From contig NC_088337.1 of the NCBI RefSeq assembly GCF_036884655.1, forward strand, positions 30,099,001 through 30,163,000: a stretch of DNA of 64,000 nt, given 5' to 3'. Each line of letters starts with the position of its first letter. The stretch's first letter is position 1. Positions 34,245 through 48,041 of this stretch are shown one piece after another. The notes under the pieces are model-generated. The model was not told where the DNA came from and did not search any database. It worked only from the letters and a program-made list of their open reading frames with translations. This DNA comes from Musa acuminata AAA Group (lineage: Eukaryota; Streptophyta; Magnoliopsida; Zingiberales; Musaceae). Both the position numbers and the translations under genes were made by a program.

Positions 34245-37158
34245 CTACTGTTCCTCAGCAATTGTTCCCCTCTCACTGACATAAATTCCATCCAAGAACT
34301 TTCTTATATCCTTGTTCTTCACATGGCATTTCTGTTGAACATAAAACAAAACGTAGGTTTCAAGAAATTAGGGAAAATAAGTGGCTGTCTTAACAACAAA
34401 AAGAGCAAAACACGACAACCCCTCATATCCCTTATATATTTAACTAAGGCAGTAAACAGCTGACCTGGTTGATCAAAGCAGCAGAGCGAGAGACAAGTTC
34501 AACATCATTCCCATCAAGGACAAGCTCATCCTTAACCTTTTCAGACCGTAAAATTGTCACACCATTAAGCATATCAACTTTCCGCACCTGCAACGATGAT
34601 GAATTCACATATCAGGTAGAGAACTTGGCAGACCACTTTTTGAAGCATGGAATTCACTCAGCAATATCCACATATTTATCTTCTTAATGTGCTGAAGGTG
34701 AATGATTTAAGAGAACAACATATTTCAGTATGGACAATAATTAAAATTAGTGCATTGAATAGAAGGGAACCTTAGTTGAATGGCATCAGAAAAACCATGT
34801 TTTGAACTGCTTGTATATAGCATTTGATTGATTATCAGAGTAAATCTGAATGATGTTCGAAATGCACTGGAATTTGAATCAGAATTGCCAAATTTCATGA
34901 TATTTGGTTCAACTCCAGAATCAAAATTAAAATAAACTAATGTTGGTCACAATTAGTCATCTACAAAATATTATATCAATCAATCTTATTTTTGATATCA
35001 ATATAATTATCTTTTACATAGTTGTGCATTACTACCTACATTATCCTATTCTCAAAGTACATATGATGCAGTTTTCTGTATATTGCTATTACTAAATTAT
35101 ACTGTCTATTTTTTGAAAATCTACTCTTTGTTAAATATATTTTATAGTATTTTATGTTTATGTTATTTGTATCAATATCATATTTATACATATTCATACT
35201 TTGAGCTTTATATGATTTTGTTTCTACATTATATTAGGCTTTAACATTATGTCAAAGTTACATTTAGATCCCTATACTTAAAAAATAAAACATTTAACCC
35301 CGTTATTTCAAATCTTTAACTTTATAAAATTATCTTTTTAACCCTGTATAAGAATCTCAATGTTTCATTTTTGTAAATATAGAAATCTCAATGTAACTTT
35401 TAAAAGTGTAGGGACCGAAATGTTAGAGAAGAATAATTACAGAGGATAATCTGTGATAAGCCTAATTATTAGTTATCCCAAAATGAGATTTAGAATCTCA
35501 TTCCTAGACCAAATACTGGAAATAAAGTAATAAAATCTTATGAACCCACTGCCACCTTAGAAAAAATGCATCACTATTCAAACATATTCATTCTCATTTT
35601 AATTTCAGTAAATCCCACAAACCAAATGCCACTTTAGAGGAAAATGCAACAGTACATAATACACTTTATTTCTCATCTGTTCATTATCCTTTTGAAAATA
35701 TTTAAAATTCCAAATCTAAAGCCAATATACGAAAATTAAATGGGTAAAGAAAACAAACAAACAGATGAAATGCATGAGATCAATCCATCTCCACATGGTC
35801 CGCTAGTTTGATGAATTAAAAACTGTTTCTAAAGCAACACATTGCAGAGATGTGGAGAGCAATAAGCATATGAACTGATGGAAAATGCTAAGTTCGTGAA
35901 GTCCAAAGGATGTAGACAAAGGGTTGGTGACTAAACACATCTAGAAAAGTGGTTAGTTGTTATCGACATCCTTAACTTCTATGAAGTGCCAATAAAGGGG
36001 ATAACTCCTCCATGATGCAGGATCCGGATGACAGGCAAGATGCATGTCCAGTATTTAACATCCTGCTAATATAGAGCATGCCTAATGAAAATCATTTGGT
36101 AAATTACTCCAGGTTCCAGTATTTTACAACTAAAGTAATTCAAAAGCGTTGAAACATAATCTTAGGAGTGTTGGTAGTCAACATATATAAATCCAAAATA
36201 CCCAACATTTTCTTGATGATACATAAACCCACTGCTGCACGAAAATTCTGTCACTAAAGCCTCCCATCCGATGACATACAACAGTATTTGCATAAAATGT
36301 CTAGAAAGAATCAAACAAGTAAATAAGATATATATCGCATGAAAATAGATGATAAAATGATAACTTTAACGGCATAGAAGAAAGATGGCAATCTTTGAAG
36401 AATCATTTTGCTGCGCACTGATTTTGTCATCAAGGTCCATGTGATCACATATCACATCTTTTTCGTAGGATATTTAGTGGAATGGAGAACATACGATAAT
36501 TCTGCCATACTATAATCACACTAAAGAAGTAAAAGTGGTATTTGTGTGTGTAAATCCATGTTAAAAGACAGATCTTTGCATGAACAAATGTTCAATGTCT
36601 GAACTTGTCTGCGGACAAAACATGTACATTTGCATAGCTTACTTAAAACCAGAAATTTCCTTGACAACTCTCCCTCATATAACCCAACAATAGCGGCTGA
36701 CCCACAACAAGTGGCAACGACTTAACATATAATAGCGATAACACAGACAACGAATATGAATAGAACGGACAGGGTAAGATCGAACGAGATCGTACCTTTT
36801 TCTCACCAAGAAAGTTCCTGATCTCGATGCAGCTGTTGCTGTTGGTGATGGAGGCATTGATGGGAAAGTGGGCGTAGACTAAACGCATCTTGTAGCGGTA
36901 CCCCTTGGTGACTCCGGTGATCAGGTTCTGGATGTGGCTGATGGAGGTGCGGATGGCGGCGGTGGTCTTCCGCGAGCCGAACCACGCGTCCACCTTCAGC
37001 TTCTTCCCGCCCTCGATGAGCTCGAAGTCGAGGTTGAGGTGCTTGAAGTCGCGGGTAAGCTTGCCGCGCGGGCCCTCCACCTCCACGATCTTGGCGTTCA
37101 CCTTCACGGTGACCCCCTCGGGGATGTCCATCGTCTGCGACGAAAGGATGGTCTTCAT
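34245..37158 (-). CDS. RPL9: 60S ribosomal protein L9 (uL6), cytosolic
   Basis: Three exons on the minus strand, 37158-36796, 34587-34465 and 34331-34245, all phase 0, giving 190 residues; the first intron is 2.2 kb. The start [20 protein letters not shown] and the blocks [48 protein letters not shown] and [18 protein letters not shown] are uL6/L9 of eukaryotes. The end [20 protein letters not shown] followed by IAEEQ-stop is complete. It is a component of the large cytosolic subunit near the sarcin-ricin loop and P-stalk base. The ATG choice is fixed by the conserved start; an upstream in-frame ATG at 37248 adds an unrelated leader and was rejected. Confidence 0.96.
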
Positions 37159-37262
37159 CTCCGGTGGCGATTGGGAGAGATCGCTCGCTCGTTGCGCCGC
37201 CTCCGCAAAGGCTGTATGAGCACGAATGGGCGATGGGCGGAGAAGCACAAACGCTATCGAGC

Positions 37263-37272
37263 CCTTTTATAG
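37263..37272 (-). promoter_or_regulatory. RPL9: TATA box of RPL9
   Basis: Minus-strand CTATAAAAGG lies 105 bp upstream of the RPL9 ATG, a near-consensus plant TATA box predicting a leader of about 75 nt. Confidence 0.6.
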
Positions 37273-39127
37273 GTGCGTTCATTTAGGTTTGGGGTTCCTT
37301 CTTTAGAGAGCCAAGGAGCGCTAGGGTTTGGAAACTTTAGATCACGACCGTTCGATAATGAGGAGGGTCAGTGGATGGTGAAGATCTTTTCTGGACCATA
37401 CTAATGGAGATTGTTGTTTTTGTTAAGCAAGATTTTTTCTTTTCTTTGTGATGTCTAATCTTAGTGAGGGATGCAAAGACATGAACAGCTATACTCTAAT
37501 GTCATTTTTACTAGCCAATCTTTATTCTCTTAAATACGTGATGAAAAATATATTTTCTAATTTTATTTTAAAATATTTTTTTTAATAGCATGACACATGA
37601 CACACTTTAAACAAATTTAAAATATTTTTTAAAATAATTATATTGCGATATATTAGGATCAATAGTCACGTCAATGTTAAATCTTAATTATACATATTAA
37701 TCCTAACCATATAGAAAAATCTCTTTTAACCGTTTAGTGTGACACCATATATAACAGCCTCTCTAAGCATAAGAAGTAACTCTCTCTTATTATATTATCC
37801 TTTTTTATCTTAAAAAAATAGATGATTATTTTATTCTTTTCACTCATCACTTTAAAACTTTTTTTAATAAAAAAAGTAAAATTTTGATCTCATACTTCAC
37901 TACTTTATTGTCAATAATCAAGATTTTTATCAACTAATCCATATAAAAATTTCATAGAATAGTTCATTCTTTTATAATTAGATATAAAAGTTCATCTTTT
38001 TAATAAGGAATTGAAGAATCATTTTTATCACTCGTATGCATATTTATATACCACGTGTTACTTTATCAATAAACTTTTTATAATTTTAATTTTTACACGT
38101 ATGGCACACTAAAAGCTTTATGATTTTACCTCGAGGTATTTCGGTGATACGACACATTTTGGTATCATGCACGTGGACCTAGGCAAGTAGACACGACGAT
38201 CTAGACATAGAACTTCAAGTCCGATATGACGCGTAGCACACACGTGATCGGCAACCGCTTATTGCTCCCCTCCGTACGAACGATATCATCACGGTACAAA
38301 TCGTCTCGGAAAGCTCGGGGCAGCATCGTGCGACTCCGATCCGTGCAAGTCGATCGGCGCTCTCACAAAAGCTTAAGTCGGTCGCCCGAGAAGCCGACCA
38401 CAGTTAATTGACCCTATATGGCTAACTCATCCTCACATGTATAGAAGCTAACCCTCCTTGATCAGGGAGGAAGACACTCAACTCCCCTTAACTTCACAAC
38501 ACTGACTTAAACTTCGGAGGGGTTGAGTCGGAAAATCCCTCTCCCGACCTCGACCTTTGTGCAGGAATCGACAACGAAACATCAGCAACCCACCGAGGGA
38601 GAACCGCTCCTGGGAGATGACGCTTGGACTTAATCCAACCCGACGTCGACGTGACCTGAGCATCCGCATGGACAACATTGCGCATCCGGGACTAGATCGA
38701 GCACCTCGGCCACAACATAAAAGTTTACAAACACCGGGATAACTCTACCCACATGAGTCAAGACAGATCGATCATGATATTAATGATTTTTTCATTAGAA
38801 AAAACAGTATCTTTCTTTACCGCGATGCATCGGTCATCTTCAAAGTCGTGAGTAGTTTGGTAGACCTACAGAGATACACAAGCCCGGCCCATCCATTGTG
38901 TTTTTGTCATTTATACCCTCGATCATCATATATTTTGCACGCACACCCTCGAGAAATCCCAAGCTGTGACTGGGCCCAAGAAATTATCGTGTATCAAAGT
39001 AAATGAAGTAAAAATTAGGACTTTTGCTTCACACGATTTCATCAGATAAAAACATCGCTTCATTAGTCTAATTAAACATCCAAAGGAAACACACAGCGTG
39101 ATCGCCCTCACGTGCTGCTCCTGTCGG
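37273..39127. other. Spacer between RPL9 and HIPP, with LTR relic
   Basis: Bases 37430-38130 are AT-rich and featureless. A GC-rich block at about 38160-38760 is listed separately as an LTR-like relic. The last part should hold the HIPP 3' UTR. No gene. Confidence 0.45.
38160..38760 (+). mobile_element. Ty3-gypsy-like LTR relic
   Basis: A sharply bounded GC-rich block in AT-rich surroundings. It contains phrases common in plant gypsy LTRs: CTTCACAACACTGACTTAAA, TCGGAGGGGTTGAGTCGG and CTCGACCTTTGTGCAGG, followed by GAACCGCTCCTGGGAG. No long frame or clear TG...CA ends were found. Assignment rests on composition and these phrases, so it is moderate at best. Confidence 0.4.
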
Positions 39128-39828
39128 TCACATGACGCTGCACGCGTTGACGTCGTCGTCGTTGAACATGTTGCTGACGGCGTCCTCCCCCCGCTGCGGC
39201 ACCGGGACACGGCCGTGCCGGTCCCCGTTGTAGCCGTGCCTCCAGTAGTTGTAGCTGCCCCGGAACGACTCCTCGTCGTGGAAGTAGTTCTTCTCGGTGG
39301 TGAAGTAGAGCGGGAGGTCCGGATTGGGCCAGAACTCCGCCTTCTTCCCGCTCCGCCGCACCTCCTTGAGCACCTTGTTCCGCTCCACGTACCCCGTCAC
39401 CGTCACCTTCTCCAGCTCCAAGTCCACCTCCACCGAATCAACCCCTGCGCAAGAACAGTCACTACCTACTCTCAAATCAAGTGAGTCGTAAGCAGTAGCC
39501 ACCTCTGAGCTTTAGAAGAGCATGCTTGACGACCCTCTCGCAGCCCGTGCAGCACATCCTCACTTTCAGCTCCACTGTCTGCACAAGAGACAGTAGAAAC
39601 ATTACTTCATATCTGCAACAAACCTGTGTCAACGTGAGGCAAACAAGGGATGAAGGAGAGAACCTGCAAGGACAGAGGCCTTCCCTTGGACATCTTCCTA
39701 CCGTTACTCTTCTCCTTCGTGTAATAGTAGCTGTTGCTATAACTCTTACGGTGGTTGCGCTGATACCCAAAGGGGTAGTAAATGATAGATACCAAAGAGT
39801 CCATTGCTCTTCCCAGTGCTGTCGCCAT
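39128..39828 (-). CDS. Heavy-metal-associated isoprenylated plant protein (HIPP)
   Basis: Three exons on the minus strand, 39828-39664, 39578-39503 and 39444-39128, giving 185 residues. An HMA domain starts at VELKVRMCCTGCERVVKHAL with the metal-binding pair Cys65-x2-Cys68, and continues across the third exon as GVDSVEVDLELEKVTVTGYV. The protein ends CSVM, a CaaX farnesylation box, so it should be membrane- or nucleus-associated after prenylation. HIPPs bind Cu, Zn or Cd and act in metal homeostasis, stress and transcription-factor interactions. The N-terminal 55 residues, MATALGRAMDSLVSIIYYPF onward, are Tyr/Lys/Ser-rich and precede the HMA domain, as in the subgroup with an N-terminal extension. 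The coding sequence appears intact. Confidence 0.92.
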
Positions 39829-40085
39829 GGCCTACTGGTTACAGACTAAAGGAAACATGGATGAGATAAGAGTCGAGACGAGAGCAGGCAGCACAACATT
39901 AATATTCTCGACACGGCATCCCAACATCTGATCATATTATGCTATCTCGATCTTAATATACTAATATTCCTTTGGTTCCCTTCCTTACATTTCTTTCCTG
40001 CTAAGCCTTGTTAGTTCCCTCGTGCTCTGTGTGTTCTCTGTAATAATTTAGCCTCTGGAAAGGGAATGGTATCCGAACCCTTTCC

Positions 40086-40096
40086 TCTTATATCCG
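40086..40096 (-). promoter_or_regulatory. Possible TATA box of the HIPP gene
   Basis: Minus-strand GGATATAAGAG about 260 bp upstream of the HIPP ATG, in a stretch that is otherwise not AT-rich. Confidence 0.4.
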
Positions 40097-42196
40097 CAGG
40101 ATAACATGGAGCGAGCCAAAAGGAATCGCGTATCCAGTAGTGGAATTGCAAAGGATATCAGCATAAGAATCATATGATATGATTTTTAGGATATGATGAT
40201 TGTACCACTAACAATGCATTTGTGTTGAGATTGTAGCAACTCTCATCGGAGTTTTCTGCTATTCGTTGCTGGTCTTAATTCGCTTCAGTTCTGGTGGAGT
40301 GTACATATTTGATGCATGATTTGAAATGCATGAAGCAAAGTTTTCTCCCCTGCAAAATGAAGTGAAGGACCAACAGGGAACTAATGCTAATGAAAAGATG
40401 TACTTGGAAAGGCGACGCTCGAGGTTTAAGATATCTTGCTTGAGTCCGTAGGTGATCTTTAGCATCTGCACTCTTGCTTGCACCACAGCACCTTGAAGTC
40501 CAGATGGACACCGGATCCCAAAAAAAGTGAGAAAAAGAAAATAATTTATGGAAAATTAGGAGATTCCAAGCTTCCTCTTGAAGGCAACACTTTCTCCTTT
40601 CTATAATCTAAATCAAAACAACATGCTAACACGTGATTTCCTTCCGGAAAACAGAGGACTTTGCAGATGGACTTTTCTGTATTGATATGAAATATGCTTG
40701 CATGTCTATACAGCCTGTTATGCAAACTCAACACTGAGATCTGTAATGAAATCTACGCTAAATTGACAGAAGGATCAAACCTTAGAGAGGTCAACCCCAT
40801 GCATCTGATACTGTATTCGGAAGATCGTATGTTGTTTTCTCAATCTCCTAGATGTTGCAGGCTGACTGTGTAGATGCTATGCAACTTGCATGACAGGGAG
40901 GCTCAAAAGAAAGAATTGGGTAAGCCTTTTGTGCCTTACTAGAGTGATGGCTACACATGAGTTCAGTATGAACTGCACTTGACATTAGGGAGAATGTTTT
41001 TAGGATAATGATGAAGAAGCAACTTATCTTTTCCTTCAATATGAACTACATTAAGAGAAAGTGCAGTTGATATAGTGAGTTGAATTCAGTCACTAATGTG
41101 TCTTAGCAACTGAGAGAATAATTCATGCCATGGTCACATCGTTTCTAGAAAGAGAAGGCATCTTAAGAGTCACTTAGTTAAAGTAATTGAATCTCACCTT
41201 CTCTCTCTCTCTCTCTCTAGTTTTTGGCACAGTAAAGTGTCTGAATTCTTTGGAGTGAGTCAGTGGCCACCACCTGAAAAGATCTGGTAAATGCCAACTA
41301 CCATTAGAGAATATGTCTCAAAAGCTCAATCATACTTCACATGTCTGTCCGCTGAAAGTTCACGAGAATTATACCCAAAACCATTGCATCTTTGTTTTCC
41401 AACTAAGAGAATAAACTTCAAGCAAAATTTACATCATTCATAAAGGAATCAGATTAAACAACTCATTTCCTGTCTTTAAGCTAAAGAAATCGGGTCCTGC
41501 GTGGACAAGATTAAGTAGAATAGCTGCGCAAAGAGATGCTCTCTCTGTCTATCACTTGATAGAAACGAATTCACTGGATTCTCAGAGCACTTCCTTTAGA
41601 ATAGTACCTACTAATTGGAGTTCCTTTGCTGCCAAGCATGAAGAAGAATAGATTCATTGGAGTTCTCATCCTCTGAAGCTAACATGCCTGCAGGGAGGGC
41701 AACTCTGCTCATCTGATGGGCCCAGACGCAGAGCTCTGCCGAGGAAGAGAGGTCCACGAACATGCCCACACCACTCAAACGTGCAGTCACTTCGCAGAAG
41801 CAGCACCTCTCACTGTTAATGTTACGTACAGACTCGCCGCCCCCCAAAATCAATTACCCAATGAATTTTCTGTTATAATAAATCATGTCATAATAATTAC
41901 TGGTGAGCTGTTCTCCTCCAAATTTTCATCCTAAATGATCGTGTACGTCCGCACGTACGAAGGCCGGCTATGCTACGTAGCAGCAGTCATGGTCTCGTTG
42001 GTCACACGTATCATCACGATTATTGACGGGCGTAGGAGACAGGTGAAGCGCGTTGGCCGCTGCATGAAGACAGCTGCTGCTCTCAGTACTCGTTTTGCAC
42101 GCAGCAGCCGCGGCAGCTGCTGCTGCAGCTGTCTCTGCCTCCTTTCCTACAAAACATGAGAATATGAGATCCAAGTGATGGGCAGGTCACGCAGAG

Positions 42197-42198
<2 letters not shown>

Positions 42199-42232
<34 letters not shown>
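42199..42232. repeat. (CT)n microsatellite
   Basis: Pure CT run of roughly 34 bp. Confidence 0.9.
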
Positions 42233-42688
42233 AGATCCTCTCTTAAATTTCCAGTATAACTTTGTCATTAATCGCATCTGATGAGGAGAGAAAGCGACCC
42301 AACAGCGAAGCCTCAACGGTATTCCTCAGGGCTGCAGAGCCTATACGGATTCTTCCTGCTTCCTCCTCCCATCCCAAGATGCCCATGCCTTGCTGCACAG
42401 TGCTGCATGATGCTGTGGCAGGATGAATCATGCAAACATTGGCACAGTCATTTCACATTTATGTAGCTATAAACGAAAAGGGTCTGCAGGATCATAATCA
42501 AAGTAGGGAGGGAAAGGATTCCTTTTAGCTAGAATTGTCACAAGGAAACTGGAGGCTTTGCCTGCAGGGAATTGATGGGCCCGGAAGAAGAAAGAACATG
42601 GGGAAAGAGAACTGAGGAATGCATGCAGTTGGCGCCATCAGTTCTCTACGTATGTATTAAATGGACAAGATAACACCACTTGAATGCG

Positions 42689-42717
42689 GCAGAGAGAGAG
42701 AGAGAGAGAGAGAGAGA
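42689..42717. repeat. (GA)n microsatellite
   Basis: Pure GA run of roughly 29 bp. Confidence 0.9.
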
Positions 42718-43186
42718 TTACTAGAACAGCTTCCGGTATCATATCAGCTTCATAGGTCCACTGTAGAAGGAGAGGTTGTGGGCACTGCAAGTAGCATCTA
42801 CCACATGATGATTAATACATACACATGGTATGGAAACCCTCGTCCAATTGAATCATGTATCGTATGTATGGTGTCTCAGGATGACATGAAGATCTGTAGA
42901 ACATAGTTGTTTGCGAGTCCACATCAAGTATAGGTGAGGACACCAACATGACCCTCCCTAAAATTGGCATGCATTCCCATCGGGTGGTCCAAACTTTATA
43001 CTCTCTACCAGTACCATACGACCACATACTGGTGTATACGTGACTCACATGTACTGCACGGCAGTGGAATAACACAAACCAATGGTCCTATTGATAAGGT
43101 TCGAACTCATATGTCATGGACTCAAAGAAAAGGTCCCCTCCATCACTTTCGCTGGTGGGGGGACTCTCATCGAGCATATGGGAAGC

Positions 43187-43550
43187 ATCTATCCATCACC
43201 GAGGCACATATCACGAGGCCTTCTGATAGGGTCATCAAATTGAATCTGATACTTGTTGTGAAATGGGATAAATAAATATATCTACATACACATACACATA
43301 TACACATATCCATCACCGAGGTATACATCACAAGGCCCTCTGATAGGGTCATCAAATTGGATCTGATACTTATTGTGAAATGGGATGCACACGCACACAC
43401 ATACACATATACACATATCCGCACACGCACACACATACACATATACACATATCCATCACCGAGGTATACATCACGAGGCCCTCTGATAGGGTCATCAAAT
43501 TGGATCTGATACTTGTTGTGAAATGGGATGCACACACACACACACACACA
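43187..43550. repeat. Minisatellite: three units separated by (CA)n/(TACACA)n
   Basis: Three copies of a unit running from CATCACCGAGG through TCTGATAGGGTCATCAAATT to TTGTGAAATGGGAT start at about 43193, 43310 and 43453. They are joined by CACACA/TACACATA microsatellite blocks that vary in length. The long minus-strand open frame over this region is repeat-derived. Confidence 0.85.
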
Positions 43551-46082
43551 CGTTCCTAAGGAACAAATTTTAGCACAAGTCACACCATCTCTTGTGGTAG
43601 GTGATATGAATGAATTATATGAACAGATTTGAGAGAGAAACTTTGCTATTAATCAGCTAATGCAAGTACAATTGTGCTTCCTATTAGAGAGAATCTTTGC
43701 TGTTGAGCAACTAAAGCAAGTACTAAATGCATAAGAACATAGGTGAGCAAGTTGAGGACCAAAAGAAAACATATTATACTCTTAAGTTGATTTAGTTTGA
43801 ATCTTACCTCGCTTTGTTGTTCTTTTCGAAAGTCACAACTTTCATAAAACAAATATGGTAGTGCAGTCGCGATAGTTGGACCACCGAATTAGATACCGTC
43901 GGTATCGAACCTACTCGTAGCAACAGGATCACTGCTTTTAATATAATTTGATATGTTAAATAGAACATATTTAGTTGCAATCTTACATATCTTCTTAGCC
44001 ACATACAGCTCAAATGTCCTAATCTTTCTTGGCCACATACAGTAGGTAATATGACTTCCATGTCATTGAATTTTCCTGAAACTTCAAAATTTTCTCATGC
44101 CATCTGATAAATGTGGCATGTTGCCTTATATAAGATACAAGCTGTGATGGTTAGTAGGAATCTTATTATACTTTTTGGTTAAATCAAAAAAATTAAGAAA
44201 GTGTTTGATACTTTTCACCAAAAAATATTTGAAGAGTGATTCCTCAAATAGAATTACTGTATATCAACATTATATAAGGCCATTTCATTTTTTATCAGTC
44301 TCACAACAGGAGCAGTTTAAGTTTAAAGAGAATAAGGTGTCACTAAGAGAAATTGGATTCACATAATTAATATTTAGGTCAAGTTTGTGGTGATTAACAA
44401 ATTGATTTATTCAACATGTAGTAAAATAAAAAAATACCAATGAAGAAGCAGATTGCCTATCTTTATATTTAGGTATGACAAAGAACTGCTTCTGATAACC
44501 ATTTTGTCAAATATGCATGAACTTTGATTTTTTGGGACATAATTGGTAGGATGGCTTTTGAAAGGAAATTGAAACACAACAAAAAAATGTGTCGATGTAA
44601 AAGAAAAAAAAGGAAATCAGACAATAAAAAAAGTAGTTTTTAACCTGATTTTTGCAAAAGTGGGTGTAAAATATTGTGACATTTTAATTAGGATGTTTGA
44701 AATTTGGAGAAATTTTTTATATCCAAAGAGCTTTGCATGGAGAAAAAGAAAGGAAAGATAAAGGTTTCAACATTTAGGCTATACTCAGTACTTTACTTCA
44801 AACTTTGTTCTTTATATTTCATCAACCCCAGAGAGTACAACTATGCTATATGCGTGACATAACGATCGTAGTCAAAGCCTTGATCTGATTCTCTTATGTA
44901 AGGTGAAGACTGATATGTGTGACATGTATAATACCTTCTTATATGACAAAGTTCACCTTCCACCCTGACAATTTCTATTGATTGGTTCTTACTACTTCTA
45001 ATGGCATCAACCAATGACAGAGTTAACGAAGAATCAAGATAAGGATGCACATTATTTTTTTGTTTCCAAGGGGATCAAGCCATTGGCCCGAAGCTACCGA
45101 CGACGTTTGATTATCAAACGTTTATCGCTAAACAAGCCTTAGAAAATAGTCTTCATTGAAATTAGTGGTTAACATGGCTGCAGATATGGTCAAATGACTC
45201 CTCATGAATAGAGAGGAGTGCATCAACAACCAAGCAATTGGTCTCTTGGAAACCCTAGTGGGTCACTAATAGAATCTAGCTTCAGTGGAATGCGACCACC
45301 TACTCGTACTATCAAGGTGTTGTTTCATTCTTGTGTTTACCTGTGCATTGTTGATCCATACGTCCATCTAATCCTCAGCTGGCTGGCATCACGTTCATTA
45401 GTGGATTCAATTTGCCATTGGATGTTCTCTATTAGTTAAACAGGCATTCAAAAGCACTAGTTGCTAAATTTACAATCAACAAATGCAATTGACCAAATGA
45501 CAGACCACATTTCTTTCTCATCTAGCTAAAATATACATATATGGAAGCTTGTCGTGTGTGCTTGTCATATCCTAATCTCCTCTTTTGATGACAGCATATG
45601 TAGGAAGACTAGCAGGAGAGCCAGAAAAGAAGAGTCCACTCGTGCCGTGGAGAGTAATCCTTCGTCCGTACCGTGGAATTCTTCTTATATTATCGACATC
45701 CAACGGCTCATGTCTCCCATTCTACCTCAGCACAGACGCCCACATCGATCTTTCCTCTAAAAGCAAAAGCAGTAACACAAAGCCGGTGAATTTGCAGAGG
45801 AGGAGGAGGAGGAGTTTTATATGGGCATCATGCATGCATGGGTGCGAATAATGGGTTTTGCAGCAGCAGCAGCACTTCTCGAGAGGCGCGAGACAAGACG
45901 GTGGACATGGGAAGGCCACAGCCACCTTCCCTTAATGTATTCAACGCAACACGTTATCATCTTGTCTCTTAAAGTAATCCCACTTTTCCCGCCTTTTGAT
46001 CTGTTCCATACACCTACGTAAGGCCTCGTCGGGCAGCTGACGTACTTGTTGTCTTGGTATCTGTTCAAGGCGGACGCATCAT

Positions 46083-46104
46083 CCCCCCCCCCCCCCCCCC
46101 CCCC
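46083..46104. repeat. Poly(C) run, 22 bp
   Basis: Uninterrupted C run, prone to sequencing length error. Confidence 0.85.
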
Positions 46105-46168
46105 TCCCCTCGGAGTTCCATGAATTAAATGCCTTGAACAGGAGAGATGCATCTGCAGCAGTGTAAGG

Positions 46169-46202
46169 TAATATTCTATCGCCCTATGGCGATAGAATAT
46201 TA
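46169..46202. repeat. Perfect inverted repeat, 15-bp arms, 4-nt loop
   Basis: TAATATTCTATCGCC at 46169-46183 is the exact reverse complement of GGCGATAGAATATTA at 46188-46202, separated by CTAT. It would form a stable hairpin or cruciform. Confidence 0.95.
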
Positions 46203-48034
46203 GTGTGGTTCATTCTGGATCGGAAGTTCCAATGGCAAAGCCTGCGTATGTTAACGAGAGTTCGGTATTCTGGACATGTGTTGGACCTTCGTGATCGAAT
46301 CAGAATAAACAAATGCAAGTTCCAGCGATCGAGTTGTCTTTCAACTGCGACATCTGATGAAAGAGTGTCCCCAGGTATGCTCTCTTGGTCTGGACTCGGT
46401 CAGAGCCAGCTTCAGAAAACAGGCAACGCAGTCCGCTGTATACTACTGCATGCTGAGAGCAACAAGGTAATGGATGCAGGAGAAGCCGGTGAAGCAGATC
46501 TCAGGGCTCGATCGGCACTCATTGTGATGGCAACTTCTCATCCAGCGAATGGCGATCACACCACGAAACCACGTGGTGTTCTATGCGGGTGGGGGACAAT
46601 TTGAAGAGTGCTGCTTTTCTCACAAGCTCATCAACTTTGTCCTCTTCCCATCCTGTAGCAGTTGTCTAACCATCATTGTTTCATCTTTTCGCCATGGGAG
46701 CAGCCCCCCATCGTGTAAAGATTTCTCCTCAACATGGCGTGTTTGGTAGACAAATTTTGTGTGCGTTTTCTACCGTCGAATCACAACTTTTTCTTCCATC
46801 TCTAAGCTTCCTTCGGATAGGATAATATGCGATGTGCAGAAAGCATGGATCATCGGTGAAGTGACATCAGTGCTCCAACTTTCTGCACGTATAGTTATGG
46901 GTCACCGATTTCTATGTGGTTTCCTGTGGCCAGAGGCAGTGAAAGCACCATGAGCAGCCACCGGCACGTGAAGAAGCAATCTGCGCAGAAACAAACAAGA
47001 TGGTTGGCTCGCCCAAGGTCGAAATTGTTGCTCATTTGTTGTCAAACATCATTCTCATGTTCATTGCACCATATCAAATGCATGTTAGTACCCTATACAA
47101 AACAACACATGTTAGGGTAGACTAGTTAGCCACCGTAAAATGAAGCACTTTAGATTTCTCTTGGCTTATTAGTCTCTCAAACCCTCCAAATGAAAAAGGT
47201 ATCTCAATGATCTGTTCTACTTTCACTAGAAATTATTGTCATCAAACAACAAATTTAGAAAGAAACATTTGAATGTCAAGGTTTTTGACTATTCTCTATA
47301 AGAGTTTCTTCAACATTTTTTTATAAAAATAATCTTATATTTAATTATTTTGAAAAAAAAATAATTTTTTTAAAATACTATACTATATTAATATCTTCTC
47401 TTTTTGTCTTTGTCGGACAGAAATGATAGAGATATTTAATATTTAATATTTAATGTAATAGGAATATAACTTTTAATTTTATTTTAATGTAGAATTCAGT
47501 CACAAGATCTATGCAAATCCCACGTTCTTCTCCTGCAAATCTTTGGGCTCCTCCATGGATTTTGTGATGGTAGAGAAGAAGATTGAGTCAAGTGGGTAAG
47601 AGAAAGACCTCTAATCTGTCCTGCTTCTGAGATGTCTCCTCCACACTTAAGCTAACGAAACAGCAAGTAAATAAAAAATAAGAACCGTGTCACCTAAAAG
47701 TCAAATCATTCTCAGACAAGACCGAGCCTGGCTTTCTTCCTCCTTACCGCCGGTCCTCCATAGCCTCGGATATCGTTAAACAGTAGCGTCCAAATCAATA
47801 AATAAACAAAGGGAAGGGGTGTGATATCAAACACATAAACTGTGTAAGATATGGTGCGGTGTGAGATTATTTTTGGGAAATCAGACTCCGGCTTTCTGTT
47901 GTTTAGAACAAGTTGCAGTGGTGGCGCTCATCACAAGCCATCTCTCTTGTTTATGGATTTCCGGTCCATATGATGAAATGGACAAGACCACCACATGAAT
48001 CCAGCCGGATCGATAATTCACCCGTCTCCGTCCC

Positions 48035-48041
48035 TTATAAA
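48035..48041 (+). promoter_or_regulatory. Possible TATA box of the NGATHA-like gene
   Basis: TTATAAA in a GC-neutral context about 445 bp upstream of the ATG at 48486, implying a leader of around 400 nt, which is common for this class of transcription factor genes. Confidence 0.4.

Noticed and set aside
43167..43583. Minus-strand 138-codon frame rich in Cys, Val and Met
   Set aside because: Entirely produced by the minisatellite and CA microsatellites.
45102..45120. 19-bp palindrome ACGTTTGATTATCAAACGT
   Set aside because: Short enough to occur by chance in a 64-kb AT-rich window; no associated feature.
46203..46604. Plus-strand 133-codon frame after the hairpin
   Set aside because: No known domain, no clear promoter, and no supporting splice or conservation signal visible.
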